Positions 1-7,975 of a stretch of DNA of 64,000 nucleotides are shown here, one piece after another. Positions within the stretch are counted from its first letter, which is position 1; each line of letters begins with the position of its first letter. Source of the stretch: an uncultured Oscillospiraceae bacterium (GTDB taxonomy: Bacteria; Bacillota; Clostridia; Oscillospirales; Ruminococcaceae); contig CAKTCT010000011.1 in the NCBI GenBank assembly GCA_934539585.1, forward strand, positions 11,365 to 75,364, given 5' to 3'. The notes beneath the pieces were generated by a model. That model searched no databases and was not told the origin of the DNA. It saw only the letters and a list, made by a program, of their open reading frames with translations. The position numbers were made by a program, and so were the translations under genes.

Positions 1-249
1 TTCCGCAAGACCTTTGAAGCCCAGGCCCAGCGCCAGGTCAAGGTCCGGCTGGCTCTGGAAAAGATCGTGGAAGTGGAGGGCATCGCCCCCACCGATGAGG
101 AAGTGGAAGCCGAGTACGCCCGTCTGGCCGACGCCTACAAGATGGACGTGGAGAAGCTGAAACCCGTCATCTCCGCGGAGGACGTGAAGAAGGACGTGGC
201 CGTCAACAAGGCCATCGACCTGATCAAGGACAGCGCTGTCGCCGAATAA
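1..249 (+). CDS. tig: Trigger factor, C-terminal fragment (5' end outside the window)
   Basis: The last 82 residues of a helical, highly charged protein run in from the window edge and stop at TAA. Trigger factor is the ribosome-bound peptidyl-prolyl isomerase and chaperone; its C-terminal helical arms have this composition (EEVEAEYARLADAY, ending AIDLIKDSAVAE). The call rests on that composition and on the canonical order tig-clpP-clpX immediately downstream. The peptidyl-prolyl isomerase and ribosome-binding domains are not in the window. The gap of about 170 bp to clpP suggests clpP has its own promoter. Confidence 0.85.
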   Translation, partial: FRKTFEAQAQRQVKVRLALEKIVEVEGIAPTDEEVEAEYARLADAYKMDVEKLKPVISAEDVKKDVAVNKAIDLIKDSAVAE

Positions 250-294
250 GCGCTGCCCGTGGAACCGTTCATGAAAAGGTTGCAGAAGGTCTGT

Positions 295-321
295 TTGCCG
301 TTCATGTTTCGGGGTTATACT
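295..321 (+). promoter_or_regulatory. Possible promoter for clpP-clpX
   Basis: A TATACT box (316-321) lies about 100 bp upstream of clpP, with TTGCCG at 295-300 as a possible -35. The 15-bp spacing is short for a sigma-A promoter, so this is tentative. I see no clear CtsR-type heptad repeat here. Confidence 0.35.
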
Positions 322-419
322 GAAATTGTATCGCGTGCAGCTATTGGTGTGGGACAGCAGTGTGCCGCCCAATAGTTGTTCGCATTTCTACGGCAAAACG
401 AAGAATGGAGGACTTATTT

Positions 420-1004
420 ATGAGTTTGGTCCCAATGGTAGTGGAACAGACCAGCCGCGGCGAGCGGTCCTACGACATTTTTTCCCGGCTTCTGAACGAC
501 CGGGTGGTCATGCTTTGCGAGGAAGTCAACGACGCTTCTGCCTCCCTGGTGGTGGCCCAGCTGCTCTATCTGGAGAGCCAGGACGCCGAAAAGGAGATCA
601 GCCTGTACATCAACAGCCCCGGCGGCTCCATTACAGCCGGCATGGCCATTTATGACACCATGCAGTTCATCAAATGCGACGTGTCCACCATCTGCGTGGG
701 CATGGCGGCGTCCATGGGTGCGTTCCTGCTGTCCAGCGGCGCCAAGGGACGGCGGTTCGCGCTGCCCAACAGCGAGATCATGATCCACCAGCCCTCCGGC
801 GGCGCCCAGGGCCAGGCCACCGACATCGCCATCCAGGCGGAACGGGTCCTGCGGATGAAAAAGAACCTGACCCAGATTCTGGCCGACAACTGCGGCAAGC
901 CCTATGAGACCGTTGCCGCCGACTGCGAGCGCGACCACTTCATGTCCGCCCAGGAGGCCCTGGAATACGGCGTCATCGACCAGATCATTACCCATCATGA
1001 GTAA
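420..1004 (+). CDS. clpP: ATP-dependent Clp protease proteolytic subunit ClpP
   Basis: A 194-residue serine protease that forms the tetradecameric proteolytic chamber used by ClpX. The catalytic triad is visible at the standard positions: Ser98 in GMAASMG, His123 in MIHQPSGG and Asp172 in ERDHF. The IGF-binding and handle regions (INSPGGSI) are conserved. An open frame exists upstream to 360, but the ATG at 420 is chosen because GGAGG (407-411) sits 8 bases before it and because the protein then begins MSLVPMVVEQTSRGERSYD, the usual ClpP start. clpX follows after 36 bp, so the two are probably co-transcribed. Confidence 0.97.
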   Translation: MSLVPMVVEQTSRGERSYDIFSRLLNDRVVMLCEEVNDASASLVVAQLLYLESQDAEKEISLYINSPGGSITAGMAIYDTMQFIKCDVSTICVGMAASMGAFLLSSGAKGRRFALPNSEIMIHQPSGGAQGQATDIAIQAERVLRMKKNLTQILADNCGKPYETVAADCERDHFMSAQEALEYGVIDQIITHHE

Positions 1005-1040
1005 TTCTGACCCGCGTTTTTACGAAGGAGGCATTGATTT

Positions 1041-2312
1041 ATGCCGGATAACAACGAGGTGCGGTGCAGCTTCTGTGGCAAACCCGAGCAGAGCGTGGAG
1101 CGGATGCTCCACTCGGCCCGGGCCAATATCTGCGACGGCTGCGTGGCCCTTTGCTACGATATGCTGGTGGAGGAAGGGATTTTCCCGGAACCCGGCCACT
1201 CCCACGGGGAAAAATCCGCCCACTCCGACGAGGCTCCGGTGCTGCTGAAGCCCATGGAGATGAAGGCGGTCCTGGACCAGTACGTCATTGGCCAGGACAA
1301 GGCGAAGATCGCCCTGTCCGTGGCGGTTTACAACCATTATAAGCGCATTTACATGGCTCCCCAGGGCGAGGACGACGTGGAGCTCCAGAAGAGCAACGTC
1401 CTGCTCCTGGGCCCCACCGGCGTGGGCAAGACCATGCTGGCCCAGACCCTAGCCAAGGTCCTGGACGTGCCCTTTGCCATCGCCGACGCCACCACCCTCA
1501 CCGAGGCCGGATACGTAGGCGACGACGTGGAAAATGTCCTGGTGCGGCTGATCCAGGCTGCGGACTACGACATCGAAGCCGCGGAACGGGGCATCATCTA
1601 CATCGATGAAATCGACAAGATCGCCCGGAAATCGGAGAATGCCTCCATCACCCGGGACGTCAGCGGCGAAGGCGTCCAGCAGGCGCTGCTGAAGATTCTG
1701 GAAGGCACCGTCTCCAACGTCCCGCCTCAGGGCGGCCGGAAGCACCCCCACCAGGAGTGCATCCAGCTGAACACCAAGAACATCCTGTTCATCTGCGGCG
1801 GCGCTTTCGCAGGCATCGAAAAGGTGGTGGGCCGGCGGCTGGATTCCTCCACCATCGGCTTCAACGGCACCATCCGCAAGAAGCTGGACGACGACAAGAG
1901 CGCCCTTTACCAGAAGGTGCTCCCCGACGATCTGGTCAAATTCGGCCTGATCCCGGAGCTGGTGGGCCGTCTTCCGGTGATCACCACCCTGGACGACCTC
2001 ACCGAGGACCAGCTGGTCCGGGTCCTGGTGGAGCCCAAAAACTCCCTGTTCAAGCAGTACAGCGCCATGTTCGCCCTGGACGACGTAGAGCTGGTCATGG
2101 GCGATGACACCATGCGTGCCGTGGCCCGGGAGGCCATCAAGCGCAAAACCGGCGCCCGCGGCCTGCGGAACATCATGGAGGACATCCTGCTGAACCTGAT
2201 GTTCATGATCCCCTCCGACGACAGCATCGCCAAGGTCATCATCACCCCGGAGGTGGTGGAGGGCAAAGCCTCCGCCCAGATCGTCCGGCGGCATCCTGCC
2301 CTGAAACGATGA
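1041..2312 (+). CDS. clpX: ATP-dependent Clp protease ATP-binding subunit ClpX
   Basis: A 423-residue AAA+ unfoldase that feeds substrates to ClpP. The N-terminal zinc-binding domain has Cys9, Cys12, Cys31 and Cys34. Walker A is GPTGVGKT near residue 124, Walker B is IIYIDEID, the pore loop is GYVG and the RKH loop is GGRKHPH. The length and order are normal for the family. A strong Shine-Dalgarno (AAGGAGG, about 1024-1030) precedes the ATG. The transcript ends at the hairpin at 2328-2366. Confidence 0.98.
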   Translation: MPDNNEVRCSFCGKPEQSVERMLHSARANICDGCVALCYDMLVEEGIFPEPGHSHGEKSAHSDEAPVLLKPMEMKAVLDQYVIGQDKAKIALSVAVYNHYKRIYMAPQGEDDVELQKSNVLLLGPTGVGKTMLAQTLAKVLDVPFAIADATTLTEAGYVGDDVENVLVRLIQAADYDIEAAERGIIYIDEIDKIARKSENASITRDVSGEGVQQALLKILEGTVSNVPPQGGRKHPHQECIQLNTKNILFICGGAFAGIEKVVGRRLDSSTIGFNGTIRKKLDDDKSALYQKVLPDDLVKFGLIPELVGRLPVITTLDDLTEDQLVRVLVEPKNSLFKQYSAMFALDDVELVMGDDTMRAVAREAIKRKTGARGLRNIMEDILLNLMFMIPSDDSIAKVIITPEVVEGKASAQIVRRHPALKR

Positions 2313-2327
2313 AATAAGTGGAACTGC

Positions 2328-2366
2328 AAACCTCCCCATGTCCAAGCGGGCATGGGGAGGTTTTTG
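2328..2366 (+). terminator. Rho-independent terminator after clpX
   Basis: The arms CCTCCCCATG (2331-2340) and CATGGGGAGG (2351-2360) form a 10-bp perfect stem with a 10-base loop, followed by TTTTT. It lies between the convergent clpX and capD-like genes. The reverse strand has only a short T run, so it works best for clpX. Confidence 0.9.
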
Positions 2367-2375
2367 CATACAAAT

Positions 2376-3449
2376 CTAGGAATTTTTGGCCCGGGAAAGC
2401 CGCCGGACCGCCTCAAACAGCGCCTGGCGGACCGTTTCCCCGTCGTCGGAGGAAGCCGCCGTCCAAAGCCGGTCCAGCTCCTCCTTGAGCAGCGCCGCCG
2501 GAACCGGCCTGGGCGGGACCGTCCGCATCCGACCGATCGGAGAGGACAGAGCCGCTTCCTCCGGAGTCAGGAGGGCTTCCTCCAGCTTTTCCCCGGGGCG
2601 CAGGCCGGTAAAGAGGATGGGCACCTCCGTGTAGGGCTCCCGGCCATTGAGGCGGATGAGATTTTCCGCCAGGGAGACGATGGGCACCGGTTCCCCCATG
2701 TCCAGGACATAGAGCCGTCCGTTTTCGGCCCGGGAGGCGGCCTCCAGGACCAGGGACACCGCCTCGGGGATGGTCATGAAGTACCGGGTCATCCGGCGGT
2801 CTGTGACCCGCACAGGGCCTCCGGCGTCGATCTGGCTCTGGAACAGCGGCACCACCGACCCGGCGGACCCCAGAACATTGCCGAAGCGGACTGTGGAGCA
2901 GACCATCGGGCCCCAGTCCTGACCGGTGAGCTGCTCCGCCAGAAATTTCGTGGTCCCCATGACGCTGGACGGACAGACGGCCTTGTCGGTGGAGATCAGC
3001 AGGAACCGCTCCGCTCCGGCGGACGCGGCGGCCTCCAGGACGTTTCGGGTGCCGAAGACGTTGTTCTTGACGGCCTCGCCGGGGCAGGCTTCCATCAGGG
3101 GAACGTGCTTGTGGGCAGCGGCGTGAAAGACCACCTCTGGCCGGAGCCGGGAAAGCAGCTGCTCCATCCGGCTGCGGTCCCGGATGGAGGCGATTTCCAC
3201 CCGCAGCGGCAGACCGTCGCGGCGGGCCAGGAGCTCCTGCTGTAAGGCGTATGCGCCGTTTTCACTGATATCCAGCACCGTCAGCTCCTGGATGGGAGCG
3301 GCGGCGATCTGCCGGCAAAGCTCGGAGCCGATGGAGCCACCGCCTCCCGTCACCAGGACCCGCTTCCCGTCCAGCAGGCTGTGGGGAAGGGGCAGGCAGA
3401 TCTCCGGGCGGGGGAGAAGGGCGGCGCAGTCAATGTTTTTGGTATCCAT
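2376..3449 (-). CDS. Polysaccharide biosynthesis protein, CapD/FlaA1-like nucleotide-sugar 4,6-dehydratase
   Basis: About 357 residues of an extended short-chain dehydrogenase. The NAD(P)-binding motif VTGGGGSIGSELCRQI is near the N-terminus, and STDKAVCPSSVMGTTK matches the active-site signature of CapD/FlaA1/PseB-type UDP-GlcNAc 4,6-dehydratases, with Met in place of the usual catalytic Tyr as in the CapD group. It is the soluble catalytic domain only: the membrane-spanning N-terminal half of full-length CapD is absent. The start is taken at the ATG at 3449 because GAGG precedes it; TTG (3467) and ATG (3461) are alternatives. The gene stands alone, so the sugar pathway it serves is unclear. 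It ends with a TAG stop just before the clpX terminator hairpin. Confidence 0.85.
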   Translation of the reverse strand: MDTKNIDCAALLPRPEICLPLPHSLLDGKRVLVTGGGGSIGSELCRQIAAAPIQELTVLDISENGAYALQQELLARRDGLPLRVEIASIRDRSRMEQLLSRLRPEVVFHAAAHKHVPLMEACPGEAVKNNVFGTRNVLEAAASAGAERFLLISTDKAVCPSSVMGTTKFLAEQLTGQDWGPMVCSTVRFGNVLGSAGSVVPLFQSQIDAGGPVRVTDRRMTRYFMTIPEAVSLVLEAASRAENGRLYVLDMGEPVPIVSLAENLIRLNGREPYTEVPILFTGLRPGEKLEEALLTPEEAALSSPIGRMRTVPPRPVPAALLKEELDRLWTAASSDDGETVRQALFEAVRRLSRAKNS

Positions 3450-3510
3450 AGGGGGCCTCATTTCCAAAGAATCTCTTTATAGTGTACCACAAATTCCGGA
3501 AAAAGGCCAG

Positions 3511-3543
3511 AAAAATCCTCCGTATGGCGGCCATACGGAGGAT
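3511..3543 (-). terminator. Rho-independent terminator of the MFS gene
   Basis: A perfect 13-bp inverted repeat (3515-3527 with 3531-3543, CGG loop) is followed on the minus strand by a T tract. It lies directly after the stop of the MFS gene at 3552. Confidence 0.88.
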
Positions 3544-3551
3544 TCGGAGGG

Positions 3552-4790
3552 TCATTTCGCCTTGGCGGCCCGCTGGGACAGGATCAGCAGGACATAGCCC
3601 AGGGCGAACAGCAGGATCAGCCCCAGGATGCCGTAGTTGGACGCGCCGAAAACCGAAGCGCAGAAGGACAGGATCAGCGGCCCCAGGAAGTCGGCGAACT
3701 TGCCGAAGATGTCGAAGAAGCCGAAGTACTCGTTGGACTCCTCCTTGGGGATCAGCTTGCCGAAGTGGGACCGGGACAGGGCCTGGATGCCGCCCTGGCA
3801 CATGCCCACGGCCACAGCCAGGACCCAGAACTCCCAGGCTTTGTCCAGCTGGAAGCCGAAAACGCAGATGCCGGCGTAGGCCACGACGAAAATCTTGATG
3901 AGCTTCAGGGGTCCGTATTTCTGGGCCAGCTTGCCGCTGAGGATGGCGCAGGGGAAGGCCACGAACTGGGTCAGCAGCAGCGCCAGGATCATCTGGGTGG
4001 AATCGATGCCCACCTCGTTGCCGTAGGTGGTGGCCATGGAGATGATGGTGTACACCCCGTCGATGTAGCAGAAGTAGGCCAGGATGTAGAACAGCAGGTC
4101 CTTCCGGCTGCGGATTTTCTTAAAGGTCTGGCCCAGGCGGCGGAAGGCGTCCAGGACCTTGCCCTTGCGGTCCTCCAGACAGTAGGTCTGCTTGACGTTG
4201 CGAAGCAGCGGGATGGTCAGCAGCAGCCACCACAGGCCCGTGACCAGGAAGGAAAGCTGGGTGGCCAGCATGGTGGATATTCCGAAGGGCTTGGTGAAAA
4301 TCAGGACGATGCCCAGGATAAAGGGCACGCAGCTGCCGATGTAGCCCCAGGCGAAGCCGTGGGAGGAGACCATGTCCATTTTTTCATCGGTGGTGACGTC
4401 GGTGAGCATGGAGTCGTAGAACACGTTGCAGGCCGAGTACCCTACCCTTGCCACTACAAAGAGGATCAGAAACGCTTTCCACTCCGTGGTGACAGACAGG
4501 GAGAAAAGCCCGGCCAGGCCCAGCATCAGGAACAGGACGAACAGCTTCTTTTTCATGCCGCTGTAATCCGCCACAGCGCCCAGAATGGGGGAGAGGACGG
4601 CTAAGATCAGCACGGCGATGGAGGTGATGTTGCCCCAAAGGGAGGTGGACTGGGTCGCGGAGATGCCGGCCGCCTCGGTGAGGTTGTGGAAGAAAATGGG
4701 GATGGTGGTGGACACCAGCATCGTAAATGCGGAGTTCGCCACGTCGTACAGGATCCAGCTTTTTTCGCTTTTGGTCAGTTTTTCAGCCAT
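3552..4790 (-). CDS. MFS transporter, Atg22/UMF1 (vacuole effluxer-like) family
   Basis: A 412-residue integral membrane protein with about twelve hydrophobic segments. The N-terminus contains WILYDVANSAF, the hallmark of the UMF1/Atg22-like branch of the major facilitator superfamily, and the intracellular loop ADYSGMKKK is also typical. In bacteria these proteins are generally annotated as MFS efflux or amino-acid permease-like proteins; the substrate is unknown. AGGAGGT about 8 bases upstream supports the ATG at 4790. The gene is monocistronic, with its own terminator, and divergent from the gene at 4950. Confidence 0.85.
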   Translation of the reverse strand: MAEKLTKSEKSWILYDVANSAFTMLVSTTIPIFFHNLTEAAGISATQSTSLWGNITSIAVLILAVLSPILGAVADYSGMKKKLFVLFLMLGLAGLFSLSVTTEWKAFLILFVVARVGYSACNVFYDSMLTDVTTDEKMDMVSSHGFAWGYIGSCVPFILGIVLIFTKPFGISTMLATQLSFLVTGLWWLLLTIPLLRNVKQTYCLEDRKGKVLDAFRRLGQTFKKIRSRKDLLFYILAYFCYIDGVYTIISMATTYGNEVGIDSTQMILALLLTQFVAFPCAILSGKLAQKYGPLKLIKIFVVAYAGICVFGFQLDKAWEFWVLAVAVGMCQGGIQALSRSHFGKLIPKEESNEYFGFFDIFGKFADFLGPLILSFCASVFGASNYGILGLILLFALGYVLLILSQRAAKAK

Positions 4791-4949
4791 GGAAAGGGTA
4801 CCTCCTGTGAATTTACTTTGAACACACTCTTAATTTTACAAGAAAATGCTTTCTTTGTAAAGTCTTTTTGTGTATAATAAAGAAAAATACTGGTAAAATT
4901 TGCGCCGGAATCCGAAAAATCCCCGTTCCGGCCTTTAGGAGGAGTCGAT

Positions 4950-5870
4950 ATGGCAGATTTTCTCACCCACGACATGCTCGGCACCGAGGTCATCCGGTCC
5001 GCGCCCCCCCGCATCCGGGAGCGGCTGGAGGAGTACCCGGAGGCCTTCCGCTGGGGCTGCCAGGGTCCGGACCCGCTGTTTTTCCGGCGGCTGTGGGAGG
5101 GCGGCGGCCCCTATCACCCCCTGGCCAACCGGATGCACACCCAGGATACCGCCGGGCTGTTCACCGCCATGGCCCAATACGTGACGGGGCTGAAAGGCTG
5201 GGCCCGGGAGGTGTGCAGCGCTTATCTGGACGGGTTCCTCTGCCACTATTCCCTGGACAGCGAAATCCACCCCTACGTCTACTACCTTCAGCGCCAGGGG
5301 GAGGCCCGGAACCCCGGGGTCTCCGACGGGACCATCCACTGTCAGATCGAAACGGACATCGACATCGCCCTCTATGCCGTCCGGGGCGGCCGGGACATCT
5401 CGGACTTCGCCCCCGCCGACGGCCACCGGCTCCCCCGGCAGCAGAAGGAGCAGATCGCCCGGATGCTTTCGGCGGTGATTCTCCAGGTCTACGGGGAGAA
5501 TTTCCCCGAGGAGGAGGCCGCGGCGTCCTTCGGCGACACCCTGTTTGTGGAGGAGCAGCTCTACCGCCGGGGAAGGGGACTGGCCCACATTGCCTTTGCG
5601 GCGGGGCTCATCCGTCCGGCGTGGAGCGATTTCGTCTCCCACGCCAAGGTCTCCAAGCCGGAGTGGGACTGTCTGAACCTCCGCCGCCGGGGTTGGCGGA
5701 ACCCGGACCATCCCCAGGTCCTGCGCCATGATAGCGTCCCCCAGATTCTGGAGACCGCCCGGCAGAAGACCCTTTCCCTGGCGGCGGAGTACGAGGACAT
5801 GCTGGCCAGCGGCCAGGTCCGCCCCGTGGAGTTCCCGGTGAGCTTCGGAAACGGCGGCGGGGAAGACTGA
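4950..5870 (+). CDS. Zinc-dependent phospholipase C-like protein
   Basis: A 306-residue protein with the metal-ligand layout of the zinc-dependent phospholipase C / S1-P1 nuclease fold: an N-terminal LTHDMLG and the central HYSLDSEIHPY, with further His residues later. There is no signal peptide, unlike secreted clostridial alpha-toxin, so the protein is likely cytoplasmic and may not be a phospholipase. AGGAGG precedes the ATG. A TATAAT box (4873-4878) lies upstream in the divergent spacer, without a convincing -35. Close relatives are common in Clostridia as uncharacterised proteins. Confidence 0.75.
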   Translation: MADFLTHDMLGTEVIRSAPPRIRERLEEYPEAFRWGCQGPDPLFFRRLWEGGGPYHPLANRMHTQDTAGLFTAMAQYVTGLKGWAREVCSAYLDGFLCHYSLDSEIHPYVYYLQRQGEARNPGVSDGTIHCQIETDIDIALYAVRGGRDISDFAPADGHRLPRQQKEQIARMLSAVILQVYGENFPEEEAAASFGDTLFVEEQLYRRGRGLAHIAFAAGLIRPAWSDFVSHAKVSKPEWDCLNLRRRGWRNPDHPQVLRHDSVPQILETARQKTLSLAAEYEDMLASGQVRPVEFPVSFGNGGGED

Positions 5871-5906
5871 ACAAAGAAACGCAGCTGCGTTTCTCCATAA
5901 TTTCTC

Positions 5907-5947
5907 TTGCGTCCCTTTCCATTTTCTGGTATACTGAATACAGTATA
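5907..5947 (+). promoter_or_regulatory. Promoter with a palindrome over the -10 box
   Basis: TTGCGT (5907-5912), 17 bp, then TATACT (5930-5935) preceded by an extended -10 TG. The -10 is the left arm of a perfect inverted repeat TATACTG-AATA-CAGTATA (5930-5947), which would be well placed as an operator. It drives the small membrane-protein gene at 5999. Confidence 0.7.
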
Positions 5948-5998
5948 CAAAAATGGGAAGGGACTATTATCTGTAATCGAGTGTAAGGAGAAAAAACG

Positions 5999-6544
5999 AT
6001 GACGTATTTTATTCTAGGAGTTTCGGTGCTGATCGCGCTGATCATCGTGATCCGCCGGATCCCGAAATGGCGCAGCGCCCGGATCATCCGGGAGGTCTGC
6101 GGTCTTTTGGCCAAAGACCTGCTGGAAAGACTGTCCGCCGCCAGGATTCGCCCCGATCAGATCGTCAAACTGGGAGTGCAGTCCGATGGTCTGCTGATTG
6201 AGCAAGTGGTCGCCGATGACCGGTACATTTATGAGCCCAAGGATGCGCAGCGCATACTGGGCGCGTATAAATTGACTTACAAACGGGAAAACGGCTGCGA
6301 GGTCCATGTCCGCGATCTGGAGATGGTCGCGAAACGCTTGATTGCTGATCTCGGTCTGACGGACTATACTTATCAGTGGGAGCACAAAACCTACACCTCC
6401 AGCGATAACACCTATATCACCACAACGAGAACGGTCAACGGAAAAGTTGAAACCGTAACCACGCCCAGGACGATCGATACAAGCAAACTCTACATTGTCC
6501 GCAAACCGCCGGTGGTTCCCAAAAAGAAAGTCTATTACGTATAA
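5999..6544 (+). CDS. Unknown single-pass membrane protein
   Basis: A 181-residue protein I do not recognise. Residues 2-19 (TYFILGVSVLIALIIVI) are one transmembrane helix followed by RRIPKWR, giving an N-out or signal-anchor topology with a mostly cytoplasmic or surface basic tail. The rest is a mixed alpha/beta domain, then a Thr/Tyr-rich stretch (HKTYTSSDNTYITTTRTVN) and a Pro/Lys end (KPPVVPKKKVYYV). The Shine-Dalgarno is TAAGGAG. It has its own promoter and terminator, so it is a single-gene unit. Confidence 0.75.
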   Translation: MTYFILGVSVLIALIIVIRRIPKWRSARIIREVCGLLAKDLLERLSAARIRPDQIVKLGVQSDGLLIEQVVADDRYIYEPKDAQRILGAYKLTYKRENGCEVHVRDLEMVAKRLIADLGLTDYTYQWEHKTYTSSDNTYITTTRTVNGKVETVTTPRTIDTSKLYIVRKPPVVPKKKVYYV

Positions 6545-6546
6545 CG

Positions 6547-6583
6547 AAACCCGCGGCCGCCCGAAAGCAGCCGCGGGTTTTCT
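6547..6583 (+). terminator. Rho-independent terminator after the 5999 gene
   Basis: An 11-bp perfect stem (6547-6557 with 6570-6580) leads into TTTTCT. Confidence 0.88.
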
Positions 6584-6589
6584 ATCACG

Positions 6590-6632
6590 CAAAAATCCCG
6601 CCGGGACCCAAAGGGAACCGACGGGATGCATT
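6590..6632 (-). terminator. Rho-independent terminator of the rpsF-ssb-rpsR operon
   Basis: On the minus strand, ATCCCGTCGG pairs with CCGGCGGGAT (one mismatch), followed by TTTTTG. It lies 20 bp past the rpsR stop and back to back with the terminator of the converging gene. Confidence 0.82.
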
Positions 6633-6651
6633 TTGCCGTTGTGCCTGTGAA

Positions 6652-6894
6652 TCAGTCGTTCACGAAGGGCAGAAGCGCAACGTGACGGGCGCGTTTCACG
6701 GCCACGGTCAGCTGGCGCTGATGCCGGGCGCAGGTGCCGGTCACACGGCGGGGAATGATTTTCGCCCGCTCAGAGAGAACCTTGCGGCTGTATTTGCCAA
6801 TGGTCTTGTAGTCGATGTTCTCGACTTTGTCCACGCAGAACGCGCAGACTTTTCTGCGGGGCTTTCTGCCGCCGCGGTTATTACGATCCATCAT
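6652..6894 (-). CDS. rpsR: Small-subunit ribosomal protein S18
   Basis: An 80-residue basic protein with the S18 core (ENIDYKTIGKYSRKVLSERAKIIPRRVTGTCARHQRQL). It keeps cysteines (CAFC and a later Cys) typical of the zinc-binding S18 form. It is the last gene of rpsF-ssb-rpsR, a standard bacterial order. GGAGG precedes two adjacent ATG codons; the first is used. Confidence 0.97.
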   Translation of the reverse strand: MMDRNNRGGRKPRRKVCAFCVDKVENIDYKTIGKYSRKVLSERAKIIPRRVTGTCARHQRQLTVAVKRARHVALLPFVND

Positions 6895-6936
6895 GATGGA
6901 AATCCTCCTTCTTTACATGTAGCTCCAATGGGCTGA

Positions 6937-7410
6937 TCAGAACGGCAGGTCGCCGTCGTCTGTGTCCACTTCCTCGAACTTTCCGAAGTCGCCGACAGAA
7001 AGGCTGCCGCCCTTCTGGGGCTCGTCAAACTGCGGGGGTTCGGTGGGGAAGGGAATGCCGCTGCGGTCGTTTCCGGAGCCGCCAGACGGCTTGCTGTCCG
7101 CGAAATAAGCCTGATCGACAATGACCTCATAGGCGGTCCGCTTTGCACCGGTCTTGTCCTCGTAATTCCGGGACTGGAGGGAACCCTCCACCGCGATCAT
7201 GCGGCCCTTGCTGAAGAACTTGCTGATAAATTCAGCAGTCTGGCGCCAGGCGACGCAAGGGATAAAATCCGCTTGACGTTCGGCGCTGCCTTTGGCCTGG
7301 TAATTGCGGTCGACTGCGACCCGGAAGGTCGCCACGGAAATGCCGCTGCCAGTCTGGCGCAATTCGGGATCGGCGGTGAGCCGTCCCATCAGGATCACAC
7401 GGTTCAGCAT
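6937..7410 (-). CDS. ssb: Single-stranded DNA-binding protein
   Basis: A 157-residue protein. The OB-fold domain (MLNRVILMGRLTADPELRQT to about residue 105) is followed by a flexible Gly/Pro/Ser linker and the acidic tip DDGDLPF, which recruits replication and repair proteins. It binds ssDNA as a tetramer. It sits between rpsF and rpsR, its usual place in Bacillota, and shares their promoter. Confidence 0.97.
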   Translation of the reverse strand: MLNRVILMGRLTADPELRQTGSGISVATFRVAVDRNYQAKGSAERQADFIPCVAWRQTAEFISKFFSKGRMIAVEGSLQSRNYEDKTGAKRTAYEVIVDQAYFADSKPSGGSGNDRSGIPFPTEPPQFDEPQKGGSLSVGDFGKFEEVDTDDGDLPF

Positions 7411-7422
7411 TGCGGTACCTCC

Positions 7423-7716
7423 TTACACTCTGGCGACAACCAGAGAACGCAGGATGCCGTCGGTAATGTTCAGACGTCTTTCGAGCTCCATGGGGAAGGA
7501 AGGAACGCTGTTGAAGTTAAACAGCACGTAGTAGCCTTCGGTCTCATCGTTGATCTCGTAGGCCAGGACCCGCTTGCCCCACTCGTCAACAGACTCCAGG
7601 GTCGCGTTTTCCTGAATGACAGCGGTGAACTTCTCAATCAGAGCCTTGATCGCGTCTTCGCCCTGCTTGGTGCTCAGCACCACCATCGCCTCGTAATTCT
7701 CGTTTGCTTTTGCCAT
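7423..7716 (-). CDS. rpsF: Small-subunit ribosomal protein S6
   Basis: A 97-residue S6 protein (NYEAMVVLSTKQGEDAIKALIEKF ... YYVLFNFNS) that pairs with S18 in the 30S platform. An open frame extends to 7740, but the ATG at 7716 is chosen because AAGGAGG lies just upstream and the protein then starts MAKANENYEAM. It is the first gene of the operon. Confidence 0.96.
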   Translation of the reverse strand: MAKANENYEAMVVLSTKQGEDAIKALIEKFTAVIQENATLESVDEWGKRVLAYEINDETEGYYVLFNFNSVPSFPMELERRLNITDGILRSLVVARV

Positions 7717-7805
7717 GAAAAAGCACCTCCTTTTGGACATATGGCCCCGGAACGTTCAGGTCCGGAGCAAGGAATGTGTTAACCGGACGAACCAGTAACA
7801 GAACA

Positions 7806-7834
7806 ATTATAGCAGACAGTCCCCGGCTTGTCAA
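7806..7834 (-). promoter_or_regulatory. Consensus promoter of rpsF-ssb-rpsR
   Basis: On the minus strand there is a perfect TTGACA (7829-7834), exactly 17 bp, and a perfect TATAAT (7806-7811). Transcription would start near 7799, giving a leader of about 80 nt before rpsF. Confidence 0.93.
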
Positions 7835-7858
7835 GGGTTTTTGCAAATTTTGCCATGC

Positions 7859-7895
7859 AAAAAAAGAACGCCTGTCAAAACGCGGACAGGCGCCG
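7859..7895 (-). terminator. Rho-independent terminator of the rimP-ribF operon
   Basis: On the minus strand GCGCCTGTC and GACAGGCG form a stem with an 8-base loop, followed by a seven-T tract. A second strong hairpin lies just upstream, nearer the ribF stop (about 7936-7972). Both separate ribF from the rpsF promoter. Confidence 0.85.
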
Positions 7896-7975
7896 GGAAA
7901 CATGCAACGGGTGCTGCTGGATTCAGTATAGCACCTTTCCCCGGCGAGAAACGTCGAATCCCGCCGGGGAAAAAA

